Origin: CAWCOU01 sp963797335
GTDB lineage: Bacteria; Pseudomonadota; Gammaproteobacteria; JAURND01
NCBI GenBank assembly: GCA_963797335.1
Contig: CAWCOU010000008.1
Coordinates: 310,001 to 374,000, forward strand
Length of the DNA: 64,000 nucleotides
Direction: 5' to 3'
In this document: positions 8,658 to 17,210 of the stretch, in pieces
How positions within the stretch are numbered: the first letter of the stretch is position 1
Layout: the number at the start of each line of letters is the position of its first letter
Notes under the pieces: model-generated
What the model saw: only the letters and a program-made list of their open reading frames with translations
Told to the model about the DNA's origin: nothing
The model's database searches: none
Position numbers and translations under genes: made by a program

Positions 8658-9392
8658 TTACTGCGAGATACTTGGAGAAGAGGTTTCTTCTGGGGAGGAG
8701 TTTTCGCTCAATTCCTGTGCTCTGATTTTTTTTGGTATAATTCCTGGCAGCATGACTGGCGTCCAAGAAGATGACGGTTGAGTTCTGGGCTTTGGACGAC
8801 TAGGACTATCCAATAGAACGTTTTTAGATTCCGCAGTTCTTTCAGCCGACCAAGCAACCACAGGGCTTCTATTTCTATTTCGCTTGATATGGGGCGAGGG
8901 GACGATTTGTTCGTCTGGATGGATGATAATGCTCTCTTTCCTCTTAGAATTAAACTCTTCTCGCACGTATTTGAATGATGTGCCCAAGAAAGTATAGCCC
9001 AGGGAATTCGCCGCCACTTTTTCCCAGGGGATGACCTTTTTAGCTTGAGGATAGCTGGAGAATAAATGTGCATGGCCGATCAAAGACCCGACAAATTTGG
9101 CAACATACATGCAAGCATAGCCGCATATAGCCAATAACGGTAAGCTTAAACTCATCAGTGGGGCCAAAGGACCCAATAAAGACAAGCTGCCCAGCAATAT
9201 TAAAGAACCGAACAAAATGAAAGCCAAGAAGCTAGCACCGCCTGCCCAACCTGGCACTAAAGCCGCTTCCTTCCCAAAGTTAGCAGACTTTCTATATATG
9301 TTCATCGCATCAAATAAAGTCCAGAAGGGGCAAACTATATCTAATAGCAGTGAGCCTAATTTTTTCCACCCCGTGATTTTCTTATCGCTCAT
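8658..9392 (-). CDS. orphan membrane protein, candidate effector
   Basis: A 244-residue protein, family not recognised. Residues 1-45 are cytosolic-looking. Residues 46-115 form two or three hydrophobic segments (FLAFILFGSLILLGSLSLLG; SLPLLAICGYACMYVAKFV). The second half is hydrophilic, rich in Ser, Pro and Arg, with patches like RNRNRSP and SRPKPRTQPSSS and an acidic C-terminus. This hairpin-in-membrane plus disordered tail plan is common among Legionella and Coxiella effectors that target host membranes. Its promoter carries a PmrA-box-like element (9442-9458). The function is unknown. Confidence 0.78.
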   Translation of the reverse strand: MSDKKITGWKKLGSLLLDIVCPFWTLFDAMNIYRKSANFGKEAALVPGWAGGASFLAFILFGSLILLGSLSLLGPLAPLMSLSLPLLAICGYACMYVAKFVGSLIGHAHLFSSYPQAKKVIPWEKVAANSLGYTFLGTSFKYVREEFNSKRKESIIIHPDEQIVPSPHIKRNRNRSPVVAWSAERTAESKNVLLDSPSRPKPRTQPSSSWTPVMLPGIIPKKIRAQELSENSSPEETSSPSISQ

Positions 9393-9425
9393 ACAGAACC
9401 CAACGTATTTTAGCCAGTTTGTCTA

Positions 9426-9458
9426 ATTATAATTGATGAATATTAAGGCGACATTAAC
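9426..9458 (-). promoter_or_regulatory. promoter with PmrA-box-like direct repeat
   Basis: Read on the minus strand, 9458-9442 is GTTAATGTCGCCTTAAT: two TTAAT direct repeats 11 nt apart, the second preceded by C. This matches the PmrA box described for Legionella and Coxiella effector genes (cTTAATatTnncTTAAt) at both half-sites. After a further 10 nt comes a perfect -10 hexamer TATAAT at 9431-9426, so the box covers the -35 position as expected for an activator. The start codon is at 9392. Confidence 0.55.
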
Positions 9459-9480
9459 AATATGTGATTTTTATTTTTGT

Positions 9481-9566
9481 AGGTCGTCTCGCGGCTTGCC
9501 CGCGGGATCCAGGAAAAAGTGAATTGATGCTTCCTTTCTAGATCCTGCGGACAAGCCGCGGGACCT
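9481..9566. repeat. palindromic repeat element, family B, copy 1
   Basis: An 86-bp element with imperfect inverted ends built on GCGGCTTGCCCGCGGGATCC and its complement. Relatives are at 13145-13230 and 39190-39298. It lies between the orphan membrane-protein promoter and pilM. The family resembles the CGTCGTCCCGCGG palindromes seen in several intracellular proteobacteria. Confidence 0.8.
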
Positions 9567-9666
9567 AAAGGATTGGCTACTCTCTCAGGATTCAACCGCA
9601 AAAACACGGTATTGCTAACTTTCTCAACTGGATTAACAATAACTCAGATCTCTGTGGGAGGAATTT

Positions 9667-10593
9667 GTGAGTTTTTTGCATCTTTTTAAGGAAAAATCAC
9701 TGATTGGCATCGACATCACGCACAATCAAGTATGTCTGGTGGAAATGACCAAAGGTAAAACTGGCTTGCAGATGCTGGGCTATTCGCAAACGATTATTGA
9801 AGAAGCGGAGGATCAGTCTAGTTCACATCTTTGTATGGAACTGGCGCTCAAAAAGGCGTTGATGGAACTACAGCAGCCAGGTCGACAAGTCGCGATCGCC
9901 GTAGACCATAGCGCCACTATTTTCAAGACCTTGGCCCTGGATGCCAGCTTACGAGCAACAGAAATCATGGCTCTAGTGCGTAAGCAAGTGAGTGAATATT
10001 TTAACTTAGAACAGTCAGAGCTATTACTGGATTTTACTGTGTTAGGAGCAGCTAAAACCCCCGGCTTGGTTGATGTGCGCTGGGTAGCTACTAAACGCTG
10101 GGAAGTGGCTACACAAATAAACTTATTAACAAAGCTTGGCTTTATGGTGTCACAGGTGGAGGTTAGCTCTTTTGCTTTGCAAAGAACCTTGGGTTATTTC
10201 TTTCAACAACTGGATGTGGCTAAGCCAACGGAATTAATCGCCCTGGCCTATATCCGCTCTGACGCATTATTCCTAGGTATTTTCGATCGCAATAAATCCG
10301 TTTATGTATTAGCAGAACATCATCATTTCTTGGCCAACGTTGATCCTCATCCTGTCATTAGTCAATTTATTCAACGCGGGTTACAGACGTATCTCAGCAC
10401 ACACAATCCACGGCGCATCGATGGTATTTTTCTAGCAGGATTGTCGGCTACTGAATTATTGGTTGATCTGGTGCAAACACAATGCCAAATAAGTACTTAT
10501 TCTAGCGACCCATTGGCCTGGTTTGGCAACACGAACACACATTCTTCACAATTTTTGCTGAGCATCGGCTTGGCCATGAATATCCAAAGGTGA
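9667..10593 (+). CDS. pilM: PilM/HofM-like actin-fold assembly protein
   Basis: Cytoplasmic actin-like ATPase-fold protein that binds the N-terminus of PilN and anchors the type IV pilus or DNA-uptake machine. It is 308 residues and starts at GTG behind GGAGG. The opening IGIDITHNQVCLVEM is the phosphate-1 loop seen in PilM; AIAVDHSATIFKTLALD and a C-terminal IDGIFLAGLSA (adenosine motif region) follow. It is the first gene of a four-gene operon, with pilN starting 4 nt after its stop. Confidence 0.9.
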   Translation: MSFLHLFKEKSLIGIDITHNQVCLVEMTKGKTGLQMLGYSQTIIEEAEDQSSSHLCMELALKKALMELQQPGRQVAIAVDHSATIFKTLALDASLRATEIMALVRKQVSEYFNLEQSELLLDFTVLGAAKTPGLVDVRWVATKRWEVATQINLLTKLGFMVSQVEVSSFALQRTLGYFFQQLDVAKPTELIALAYIRSDALFLGIFDRNKSVYVLAEHHHFLANVDPHPVISQFIQRGLQTYLSTHNPRRIDGIFLAGLSATELLVDLVQTQCQISTYSSDPLAWFGNTNTHSSQFLLSIGLAMNIQR

Positions 10594-10597
10594 ACCG

Positions 10598-11146
10598 ATG
10601 GAGTTTTATTTATCCTTAGATACAGCCGTAAATCTCCTACCCTGGCGTGATGTTCGTTATCAAAAGAAACGTCGCATTTTTTTCCTGCTACTTACGTTTT
10701 GTTTGGTTTGCACGCTAGCCAGCTGGGTAATCATGCAATGGCAGCAAAGACAAGTTATAGCCAGACAAGCCAAACACATTTATGCCTTGCAACAGCAATG
10801 GCGGGGTTTAAATCAAACGATTCAAAGAAAACAAGAGCAACAAGCGCAGTACGGCTTTTTAAACGCCGCCCTGTCTCGTCACCATAGCATGCTGGCCATG
10901 CTGGCTCTGCTCGCGCAAAAAATACCTGAAAATGTTTATTTGTCTCAAGTAGACAGTGATGGAGCTACGATGACTTTGTGGGGTAATGCTCTCACCCATG
11001 CCGATATTGCCTTATTTTTGCAACGAGTGGATCAGCTGACCCGTCAGAAACAGGCTAGGCTTTCGGAAACGAACCATTTAAATACCCAGAACTCAGCACT
11101 GACTTTTCAAATAACTTACGACTTAAAGGAGTTTACTGCTCATTAA
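10598..11146 (+). CDS. pilN: PilN/HofN-like inner-membrane assembly protein
   Basis: Bitopic inner-membrane protein of 182 residues. The N-terminus carries the PilM-binding motif: VNLLPWRDVRYQKKRR corresponds to the invariant INLLPWR of PilN. One membrane span follows (FFLLLTFCLVCTLASWVIM), then a periplasmic coiled coil rich in Gln and a small ferredoxin-like domain. It sits between pilM and pilO as in pil and hof/com operons. Confidence 0.9.
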   Translation: MEFYLSLDTAVNLLPWRDVRYQKKRRIFFLLLTFCLVCTLASWVIMQWQQRQVIARQAKHIYALQQQWRGLNQTIQRKQEQQAQYGFLNAALSRHHSMLAMLALLAQKIPENVYLSQVDSDGATMTLWGNALTHADIALFLQRVDQLTRQKQARLSETNHLNTQNSALTFQITYDLKEFTAH

Positions 11147-11205
11147 TCTGTCATTATACCTACCCGTAAAAATCACCACTGCTCTCCTAGCAGAATTTTG
11201 TCGCT

Positions 11206-11742
11206 ATGCATAAAACTGGATTTTTGCGTTTGCATGTAGTCGACATTTTTAACTGGCCACTATGGCAACAATTCGTTCTGTGTTTAGGGCTTAGTTTTTT
11301 ATTACTCGTCATTTTGCATTTGATCATCGGTGCTGCCACTCAGCGCTTGGAACAACGGCAACAAACAACCCTGCAGCAACTGAAACACCATCTACTCACC
11401 CAAAGAAAACAATTACTAATCTATAAAAATAATTCTCACTTTTTACTGAAACCGATAAGCGTGGCTGATCTGTTATCACAATTGTCACAAGTGGCGAGGG
11501 TGAATCAATTAGAATTTGACGCGATTAAACCTTTAGCCGTTATCAAACAACAAAGGCTGTGGATTCAACCCATTGTTCTATCTGCTCACGGCGATTACCG
11601 ACAACTTCTCAATTTTTGTCGTCAATTGCAGCAATTATCGGCGGTAGCTGCGATACAAGAATTACATTTAGAATCCTCTGCTGAAACAGATTCTATTTTA
11701 TTTTTGCGGATAATACTCGCTGTTTATAGCGACCATCCGTGA
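11206..11742 (+). CDS. pilO: PilO/HofO-like inner-membrane assembly protein
   Basis: A 178-residue bitopic protein: short cytoplasmic start, one span (FVLCLGLSFLLLVILHLII), coiled coil and a C-terminal ferredoxin-like domain (LSAHGDYRQLLNFCRQLQQL). In the family it pairs with PilN to link the inner membrane to the secretin. The stop is followed almost directly by pilQ. There is no separate pilP gene, and no PilP-like C-terminal extension is visible. The gap to pilN is 59 bp. Confidence 0.85.
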   Translation: MHKTGFLRLHVVDIFNWPLWQQFVLCLGLSFLLLVILHLIIGAATQRLEQRQQTTLQQLKHHLLTQRKQLLIYKNNSHFLLKPISVADLLSQLSQVARVNQLEFDAIKPLAVIKQQRLWIQPIVLSAHGDYRQLLNFCRQLQQLSAVAAIQELHLESSAETDSILFLRIILAVYSDHP

Positions 11743-11788
11743 TTTGTTACGCATTTCTATTCTTGACACTAATCAGAGCATTAGACTT

Positions 11789-13093
11789 ATGAAAAAAATG
11801 GGATCTTCATGTTTTCTTATTATCGTCGCACTTATGGGGGTCATATGCAATGCGGACCCAGCATCAGATAGGGATCCTTTTCACAAAAGTGTCACTACCC
11901 AAGAGGAAGCGCCATCGACGCCGGTGAATCATTTACAAATAGTCGATAAAAACAATGAGACACTCTCATTGAATTTTCAAGATATGCCCATTGCCGATTT
12001 ATTGGAATTACTTGCTGAATTCAAAGGAATCAACCTGATATTAAGCGACGGTGTCAAAGGCCACATTACCGTGCATTTAAAAAATGTCTCCTGGGATCAA
12101 GCGTTGAGCAGCGTTCTGACTATGCAAAACCTAGAAAAACGTCAACAAGGTTCTATTTTATGGGTTGCTCCAGCCAGCGAAATGGTGAAACAAACGAGTA
12201 CTCCCAGCCATTTAATCAATGAATTAATCACTTTAAAATACGCAAAAGCCAATGAACTGGTCAGTGTGTTACAAAATCCGCAATCCGATTTACTGTCTAG
12301 CAACGGCCATGTCATTGCCGATGCGCGCACCAATACGCTGTGGGTTAAGGATAGTGCCGATCGTTTAACGCAAATACGACAATATTTGAGGAATGTCGAT
12401 ATTCCGGTAAAGCAAGTGTTAATTACGGCTCGCATTGTAAATATCGATACCGATTCCGTGACTGAATTAGGCCTAAAATTTGGCACCGTGAATTCGAGCA
12501 CGCCTAGCGCTACGCAATCATTGCATATGGATATGCCATTAGCCGTGGAAGACGTCGGTCACTTCACTGTGGCCATTGCCAAGTTAGGTGCTGATACTTT
12601 ATTGGATTTGGAATTATCGGCGCTGGAGCATGAAGGTCGTGCGCAGATTATTGCTAATCCTGAGTTGGTAACAGCTAATCATCAACCTGCCTCCATAGAA
12701 TCCGGACAGGAAATTCCGTATCAGGAAAAAACTTCGAGTGGTGCCACTAATATCGCTTTTAAAAAAGCGGTATTGGGATTGGAAGTCACTCCTGAGATTA
12801 CTCCCGATAATAAAATTTGGCTTAATTTAGTCGTTAATCAAGATAAAATCAGTGCTGTGGCTATTGAAGGTGTGCCGGCGATTAGCACCCAGCAAATGAA
12901 AACTCAAGTTTTGGTGAATAATGGTGAAACGATTGTATTAGGTGGTATTTATGAAGAAAGCAACAGCCATATTAAAGATCGTATTCCTTTCTGGGGCAGC
13001 ATCCCCGTGTTAGGGGCTTTATTTACTCACAAGGAAACCCGTGCCGAGCGTAAAGAATTGTTAATTTTCGTCAGCCCCAAAGTACTTCATTAA
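11789..13093 (+). CDS. pilQ: short PilQ/HofQ-like secretin
   Basis: Outer-membrane secretin channel of a type IV pilus or DNA-uptake machine. I place the start at the ATG at 11789, which begins a clean signal peptide (KKMGSSCFLIIVALMGVICNA); a TTG at 11744 is also open. A secretin/TonB short N domain (DMPIADLLELLAEFKGINLI) comes first, then a NolW-type N domain and the secretin core with VPAISTQQMKTQVLVNNGET and VPVLGALF, read here as IPVLGALF. At 435 residues it lacks the N-terminal AMIN repeats of full pilus PilQ and matches the short HofQ/ComE type linked to competence. Confidence 0.92.
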   Translation: MKKMGSSCFLIIVALMGVICNADPASDRDPFHKSVTTQEEAPSTPVNHLQIVDKNNETLSLNFQDMPIADLLELLAEFKGINLILSDGVKGHITVHLKNVSWDQALSSVLTMQNLEKRQQGSILWVAPASEMVKQTSTPSHLINELITLKYAKANELVSVLQNPQSDLLSSNGHVIADARTNTLWVKDSADRLTQIRQYLRNVDIPVKQVLITARIVNIDTDSVTELGLKFGTVNSSTPSATQSLHMDMPLAVEDVGHFTVAIAKLGADTLLDLELSALEHEGRAQIIANPELVTANHQPASIESGQEIPYQEKTSSGATNIAFKKAVLGLEVTPEITPDNKIWLNLVVNQDKISAVAIEGVPAISTQQMKTQVLVNNGETIVLGGIYEESNSHIKDRIPFWGSIPVLGALFTHKETRAERKELLIFVSPKVLH

Positions 13094-13144
13094 CTCGCTA
13101 GGGATTGGCAGATAAATACGATAAAATAAACGTAACTACTCGGC

Positions 13145-13230
13145 CGTCGTCCCGCGGCTTGACCGCGGATCCAGAAAGAAGCCCATAGAAACTTCCTTAC
13201 TGGATCCCGCGGACAAGCCGCGGGACGACG
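13145..13230. repeat. palindromic repeat element, family B, copy 2
   Basis: An 86-bp inverted repeat with ends CGTCGTCCCGCGGCTTG / CAAGCCGCGGGACGACG, between pilQ and the hydrolase gene. The left arm has lost one base relative to the right (CGCGGATCC against CGCGGGATCC), so it is an older copy than the one at 39190. Confidence 0.85.
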
Positions 13231-13294
13231 GAGTTGGAGGGTGGGGAGTTACAAATAAACTAGAATTTTTAACTTTACTGCAGGAACTTTCTTT

Positions 13295-13990
13295 ATGCCT
13301 AATGATAAAATCGCTATCCAACTACCCGATAATGATTCCTTTACCGGTTATTTCGCTGCCGCTAAATCTGGCCATGGTCCAGGCCTTATCTTGATTCAGG
13401 AAATTTTTGGCGTTAATGCCTCCATACGTGCCATTGCTGATCGTTACGCGGCGGCTGGTTATTCGGTGCTGGCCCCCGATCTTTTCTTTCGCTTAAAAGC
13501 CAATGTTGAATTGGGTTATCAGGGTAAAGATTTAGAGGAAGCCTTTGAAGACTATCATCGATTCGACGTCAAGCAAGGCGTTGCTGATTTAAGCGCCGCC
13601 ATCACTACCTTAAAAAATCGCAAAGAATGTTCCGGGAAAATTGGCGTGATGGGGTTTTGCCTAGGCGGTAAAATGGCGTATCTAACCGCCAGTGCATACC
13701 CTGTCGATGCGTGTGTCGCGTTTTACGGTGGAGGTATTGTCGATCATCTGGACGTAGCAAAAAAAATAAAATGTCCGGTATTGATGCATTTTGGCGGGCA
13801 GGATGAAATGATTCCAGAAGAGCAAGTGGAACGTATTAAAGAAGCGTTTGAAGGCCGCCACGATGTGGAGATTTTTGTTTATCCACACGCCGATCATGCG
13901 TTTTATAATCACGATCGTTCCAACTACAATCCAGTAGCTGCTAAGTTAGCCGAAGATCGCACCTTGCAATTTTTGCAGCGGTCGTTGTAG
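13295..13990 (+). CDS. dienelactone hydrolase family protein
   Basis: Cytosolic alpha/beta hydrolase of 231 residues in the carboxymethylenebutenolidase (DLH) family. The nucleophile elbow GFCLGG has Cys in place of Ser, as in true dienelactone hydrolases. The early LILIQEIFGVN and YAAAGYSVLAPDLF segments are family hallmarks. The acid is in FGGQDEMIP and the His in YPHADHAFYN. No aromatic-degradation genes are near, so the real substrate is unclear; many genomes carry such orphans as general esterases. Confidence 0.92.
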   Translation: MPNDKIAIQLPDNDSFTGYFAAAKSGHGPGLILIQEIFGVNASIRAIADRYAAAGYSVLAPDLFFRLKANVELGYQGKDLEEAFEDYHRFDVKQGVADLSAAITTLKNRKECSGKIGVMGFCLGGKMAYLTASAYPVDACVAFYGGGIVDHLDVAKKIKCPVLMHFGGQDEMIPEEQVERIKEAFEGRHDVEIFVYPHADHAFYNHDRSNYNPVAAKLAEDRTLQFLQRSL

Positions 13991-13998
13991 GGTCAAAT

Positions 13999-14022
13999 GG
14001 TGGGCACGGCACTTTGCCCACC
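13999..14022. terminator. hairpin between convergent genes (repeat-derived)
   Basis: GGTGGGCA, a short loop, then TGCCCACC: an 8-bp perfect stem between the convergent ends of the hydrolase and host-attachment genes. It matches the ends of the family A palindrome and may be a remnant now serving as a two-way terminator. T-runs are weak. Confidence 0.5.
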
Positions 14023-14028
14023 TTAAAT

Positions 14029-14490
14029 CTACTTAAGCTTTGTTATTTCTTTTCGCAATTCCACCAAATAATTCAATAATTGTTTTTGTGGCAATTTCGT
14101 GTAATCCTTTTCCAAATGATAAAATAATAACTTACGTACATTGTCATGAATGTGCTTATTCAGTAGTCCAAAAAAGTGTGGCGGGGTGATGAGAATCCAT
14201 TGACTGTCAGCGTTATCTAAATGATTTAAATCCACTGCCAATTCACGAGCAAACTGGTCTGCCTCTACCTCTTTGGGGTCACTGGTATTTTCCAAAGCGC
14301 CATGCGCCGAATCGCGACTTATGTAATGACCGGGACGATCACTCACTAAGTCCATTCGTTTTGCACGGCTTTGCGGATGTTGGTATTCTTTTATTAGCGT
14401 CAATTTATCGCCTAAATGCTCTGCTTCATAGTGCTTAGCCTCGCTGGCATTTGCAATTAGAATTTGGATTTTTTTGTTACGAACTGACAT
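14029..14490 (-). CDS. host-attachment family protein
   Basis: A 153-residue protein of the Host_attach family (proteins annotated as required for attachment to host cells, first described in Agrobacterium). It shows the family layout: a strand-turn start IQILIANASEAKHYEAE, a middle segment FARELAVDLNHLD, then ILITPPHFFGLLNKHIHDNVRKL and a C-terminal charged helix. It has no signal peptide, so a direct surface role is doubtful. It overlaps the end of the upstream PEBP gene by 14 bp. Confidence 0.82.
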   Translation of the reverse strand: MSVRNKKIQILIANASEAKHYEAEHLGDKLTLIKEYQHPQSRAKRMDLVSDRPGHYISRDSAHGALENTSDPKEVEADQFARELAVDLNHLDNADSQWILITPPHFFGLLNKHIHDNVRKLLFYHLEKDYTKLPQKQLLNYLVELRKEITKLK

Positions 14491-15010
14491 TTTCTTCTCC
14501 CCTTCGGTAAATTCCTGTAAGTGTGGCTTCTCCCAAGGTATAGCGACGTACGGCGGTTCTCACCTGATCGGCAGTTACTCCAGAAGTTAGATCCAAGGCG
14601 CTGCTGAGTGCATACAGCGTAAATGTATAATGGTGTACCTTATTCGTGGGCGGCGGGCAAGGGCCATTGTATACGGAGCGTCCCCAGCTGTTACTTCCTT
14701 GTCTAACCACGGGCAAATTAGTGAGGTCTTGATTCCATTGTCGAGTAGTGCCGGGAATATTGAATACAATCCAATGCGTAAACACACCAGAAGGTGCATC
14801 CACATCTTCGACAATTAAAGCAAATGTTTGAGTTCCTGCTGGCACGTCTGTCCAATGCAAATCGGGCGCGGTGTCTTGACCATCACAGGTATAAACCTCT
14901 GGGATAAGTCCGCCTTCCGGGAAAGCAGAACTGGTTAAGTTTAATCCCAGCGCTGTTGTTGCGAAGGCAACCGCAGCTACCATGAAGATACCTGCGCTTA
15001 TTTTTTTCAT
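14477..15010 (-). CDS. YbhB/YbcL family (PEBP-like) exported protein
   Basis: Phosphatidylethanolamine-binding-protein fold of 177 residues with an N-terminal signal peptide (KKISAGIFMVAAVAFATTALG). The anion-binding-pocket motifs are clear: YTCDGQDTAPDLHW, ALIVEDVDAPSGVFTHWIVFNI, and NSWGRSVYNGPCPPP followed by HHYTFTLYAL. The bacterial family is named after Raf kinase inhibitor proteins, but its bacterial function is not established. It is followed by the host-attachment gene. Confidence 0.92.
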   Translation of the reverse strand: MKKISAGIFMVAAVAFATTALGLNLTSSAFPEGGLIPEVYTCDGQDTAPDLHWTDVPAGTQTFALIVEDVDAPSGVFTHWIVFNIPGTTRQWNQDLTNLPVVRQGSNSWGRSVYNGPCPPPTNKVHHYTFTLYALSSALDLTSGVTADQVRTAVRRYTLGEATLTGIYRRGEENVSS

Positions 15011-15031
15011 ATTGATCTCCTTATCCTTGAA

Positions 15032-15655
15032 TTATTTATTCGATTTGGCCGCGTGGTGACAGACAAAGCGGTCAATTTGATTGAGAATCTCATCCGTCGC
15101 CCGATTGGCGGCAATAACACCGCCGTAGGGGGTGTTTAATGGTGCCTCAATCGTACATTCAAAACGCCGTTGCGCAATGACTTCTTGACCGCCCCCGCCC
15201 AGTAATGTCGCCAATACAACCATATGAATATGGCTGGAGTTAGCTGTGAACTCTTGTTGTAACAGGATGAGCTGTGTATTTAACGCCAAATCAGCAGTGC
15301 CACCCGATGTCGGCGATGTCACCGCACGGAAACAACCGGTGTTTTGCAAGCTTTGCACTAACAGCGGTGTCATCATATCAGCCGGAGGGGAACTCCAGCG
15401 ATTCTTAGAAAACGTACCATGCTCAAAATGTTTTCTCACGTAAATCATATCGGCCGTGTCAAAGCCGGGCACGGCATTGACGCTAGACACGGATATAACC
15501 GGGCCCTGTGGATTGGATTTCACCGTGGTTGAACCTAAATACGTTAAAGAATACGGTGTCACCGGCGGAGTCTTGACGGGCCCAAATAAAGAGCATCCGG
15601 TTAAATTCATGACCAATAAACTGCTGATAAAGAAATTAATCCATTTCATTCTCAT
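15032..15655 (-). CDS. ABC-type transport auxiliary lipoprotein (PqiC/MlaD-associated type)
   Basis: Lipoprotein of 207 residues; the lipobox is LTGC near residue 21. The mature part resembles the auxiliary lipoproteins encoded at the end of many MCE operons (GFDTADMIYVRKHFEHGTF and MTPLLVQSLQNTGCFRAV patterns). In those systems it sits on the inner face of the outer membrane and helps the MCE protein pass lipids across the periplasm. It is the last gene of the permease-ATPase-MCE operon, 3 bp after the MCE gene. Confidence 0.85.
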   Translation of the reverse strand: MRMKWINFFISSLLVMNLTGCSLFGPVKTPPVTPYSLTYLGSTTVKSNPQGPVISVSSVNAVPGFDTADMIYVRKHFEHGTFSKNRWSSPPADMMTPLLVQSLQNTGCFRAVTSPTSGGTADLALNTQLILLQQEFTANSSHIHMVVLATLLGGGGQEVIAQRRFECTIEAPLNTPYGGVIAANRATDEILNQIDRFVCHHAAKSNK

Positions 15656-15658
15656 GAT

Positions 15659-16453
15659 TTATTCTCCTGGACCTTTGGGACCTGGTGCCTGACCCCGTAT
15701 AAGCGAACTGGGGTTATTTTTTAAAGTATCCGCCACCTGTTGCAGATTACTGATCAGTTTATTGATATTACCCAATGTTTGCACGGTGCCAGGAACAGCT
15801 TGTTGGGAGATGGATTTCGCCAATGCTTTACTTTCCTGCAAAGTACCCGTGAGCTCTTTTATACTACTGCTGATATCTGCGCTATTATCAGCCAGACTCT
15901 TTGTTACCTTATCCAGATGCAATAAGGTGTTATGAATAGCCAAGCTATTCTCAGGGGTAAATAAAGTTCTAATCGTTTCTCTCACCTGTTTAAAATCAGC
16001 AGTGATCTCGTGCAAGGAATTACGCAATTCTGCTAAAACCGAAGGTGCGTAGGCAATGATGGGGTATTTATTGCCTGGTAAAATAGGAATTTTTGGCGCA
16101 CTGACCGCGTTGGCCTGCAAGCCAATATAGCTCACGCCAGTAATGCCTTGTGGTTTTAACGTGGCCGTGGTGCTCTGATTAATGGGAGTGCCTTTTTCAA
16201 TGCTCAACGTTAATAATACTTGCTTGGCATTACGCGGATTGACTTCAATATCATCGACATAGCCAACTTCCACACCATTAAATTTCACTGGCGCTTCAAT
16301 CGTTAAACCCGAAACGGCTTCATCCATATAAACTTGGTAGATTTCATGCGGTTTGTATTGACTGGCCGAAAACCAGATAATAGCAATGACCAGTAAGGCA
16401 ATGAAAAAAATAACGAAGGCGCCTACTATCGTGTAATTAGCCCTTGGCTCCAT
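15659..16453 (-). CDS. MlaD/MCE-domain lipid-transport protein
   Basis: Periplasmic, inner-membrane-anchored protein of 264 residues. One N-terminal membrane span (YTIVGAFVIFFIALLVIAII) precedes an MCE domain at about 40-120, with AVSGLTIEAPVKFNGVEVG and LKPQGITGVSYIGL. The C-terminal half is a long helix/coiled coil ending in a Gly/Pro tail. The start at 16453 has a strong GAGGAGGG Shine-Dalgarno; a longer start at 16486 is possible but lacks one. It overlaps the ATPase gene by 17 bp. MCE hexamers form the lipid channel above the permease. Confidence 0.93.
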   Translation of the reverse strand: MEPRANYTIVGAFVIFFIALLVIAIIWFSASQYKPHEIYQVYMDEAVSGLTIEAPVKFNGVEVGYVDDIEVNPRNAKQVLLTLSIEKGTPINQSTTATLKPQGITGVSYIGLQANAVSAPKIPILPGNKYPIIAYAPSVLAELRNSLHEITADFKQVRETIRTLFTPENSLAIHNTLLHLDKVTKSLADNSADISSSIKELTGTLQESKALAKSISQQAVPGTVQTLGNINKLISNLQQVADTLKNNPSSLIRGQAPGPKGPGE

Positions 16454-17210
16454 ATTGCCCTCCTCTGTTGCCGCGTTCGCCATCAAAAAAAGCCTGAATC
16501 AATGGGTGCGGATGGTTAATCAACTTTGACATTGGCAACGCAGCCAATACCTTTCCTTCACCTAAAAAAGCCACACGATCGGCCACTTTCCAGAGAGAAT
16601 CGACATCGTGTGTGACCATCACTACGGTTAAACCCAGTCCATCGCGCAGATGCAACAGTAATTCATCGAAGGCGCTGGCGCTTTGCGGGTCAAGACCTGA
16701 GGTCGGTTCGTCCAAAATAAGCAGTTCGGGATCCATAACAATGGCGCGAGCCAATCCAGCCCGTTTTTGCATGCCTCCGCTTAATTCGGACGGGAATTTT
16801 GCCCCCGTATCTATGCTTAACCCCGCCATGCTAATTTTCAAATTGGCAATTTGTTCTTGTAACTCATTCGGTAAGTCAGTGAATGTCCGTAAGGGGAATT
16901 TGACATTTTCTAATACCGTTAACGAACTAAATAAAGCACTGTGCTGGAATAATACGCCCCAACGATGCTGTATGGCTAATGCTTCACTCGGGCTGCAACG
17001 CGTTAATTCCGTGCCAAACACCTTGATGCTGCCGGCTGTCGGTCGTAATAACATCAGCAATGATCGTAGCAACGTGGTTTTACCGCTACCACTACCACCG
17101 ACAATGGCCAAAATTTCTTGTTTATGCACCGTCAAATTAAGACCGGTGTGCACCCATTGTTTGCCCAGCCGATTTTTTAAACCACTAATTTGAATCAACG
17201 TAGCGGCCAT
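16437..17210 (-). CDS. MlaF-type ABC transporter ATPase
   Basis: ATP-binding subunit of the phospholipid transporter. Walker A is GGSGSGKTTLL, the signature is LSGGMQKRAGLARAI, Walker B is ELLILDEPTSGLD, and the switch His is in VMVTHDVDSL. The ATG at 17210 overlaps the permease stop (TAATG), which indicates coupled translation. The LSGGMQKRAG signature is typical of MlaF-like rather than importer ATPases. Confidence 0.94.
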   Translation of the reverse strand: MAATLIQISGLKNRLGKQWVHTGLNLTVHKQEILAIVGGSGSGKTTLLRSLLMLLRPTAGSIKVFGTELTRCSPSEALAIQHRWGVLFQHSALFSSLTVLENVKFPLRTFTDLPNELQEQIANLKISMAGLSIDTGAKFPSELSGGMQKRAGLARAIVMDPELLILDEPTSGLDPQSASAFDELLLHLRDGLGLTVVMVTHDVDSLWKVADRVAFLGEGKVLAALPMSKLINHPHPLIQAFFDGERGNRGGQYGAKG

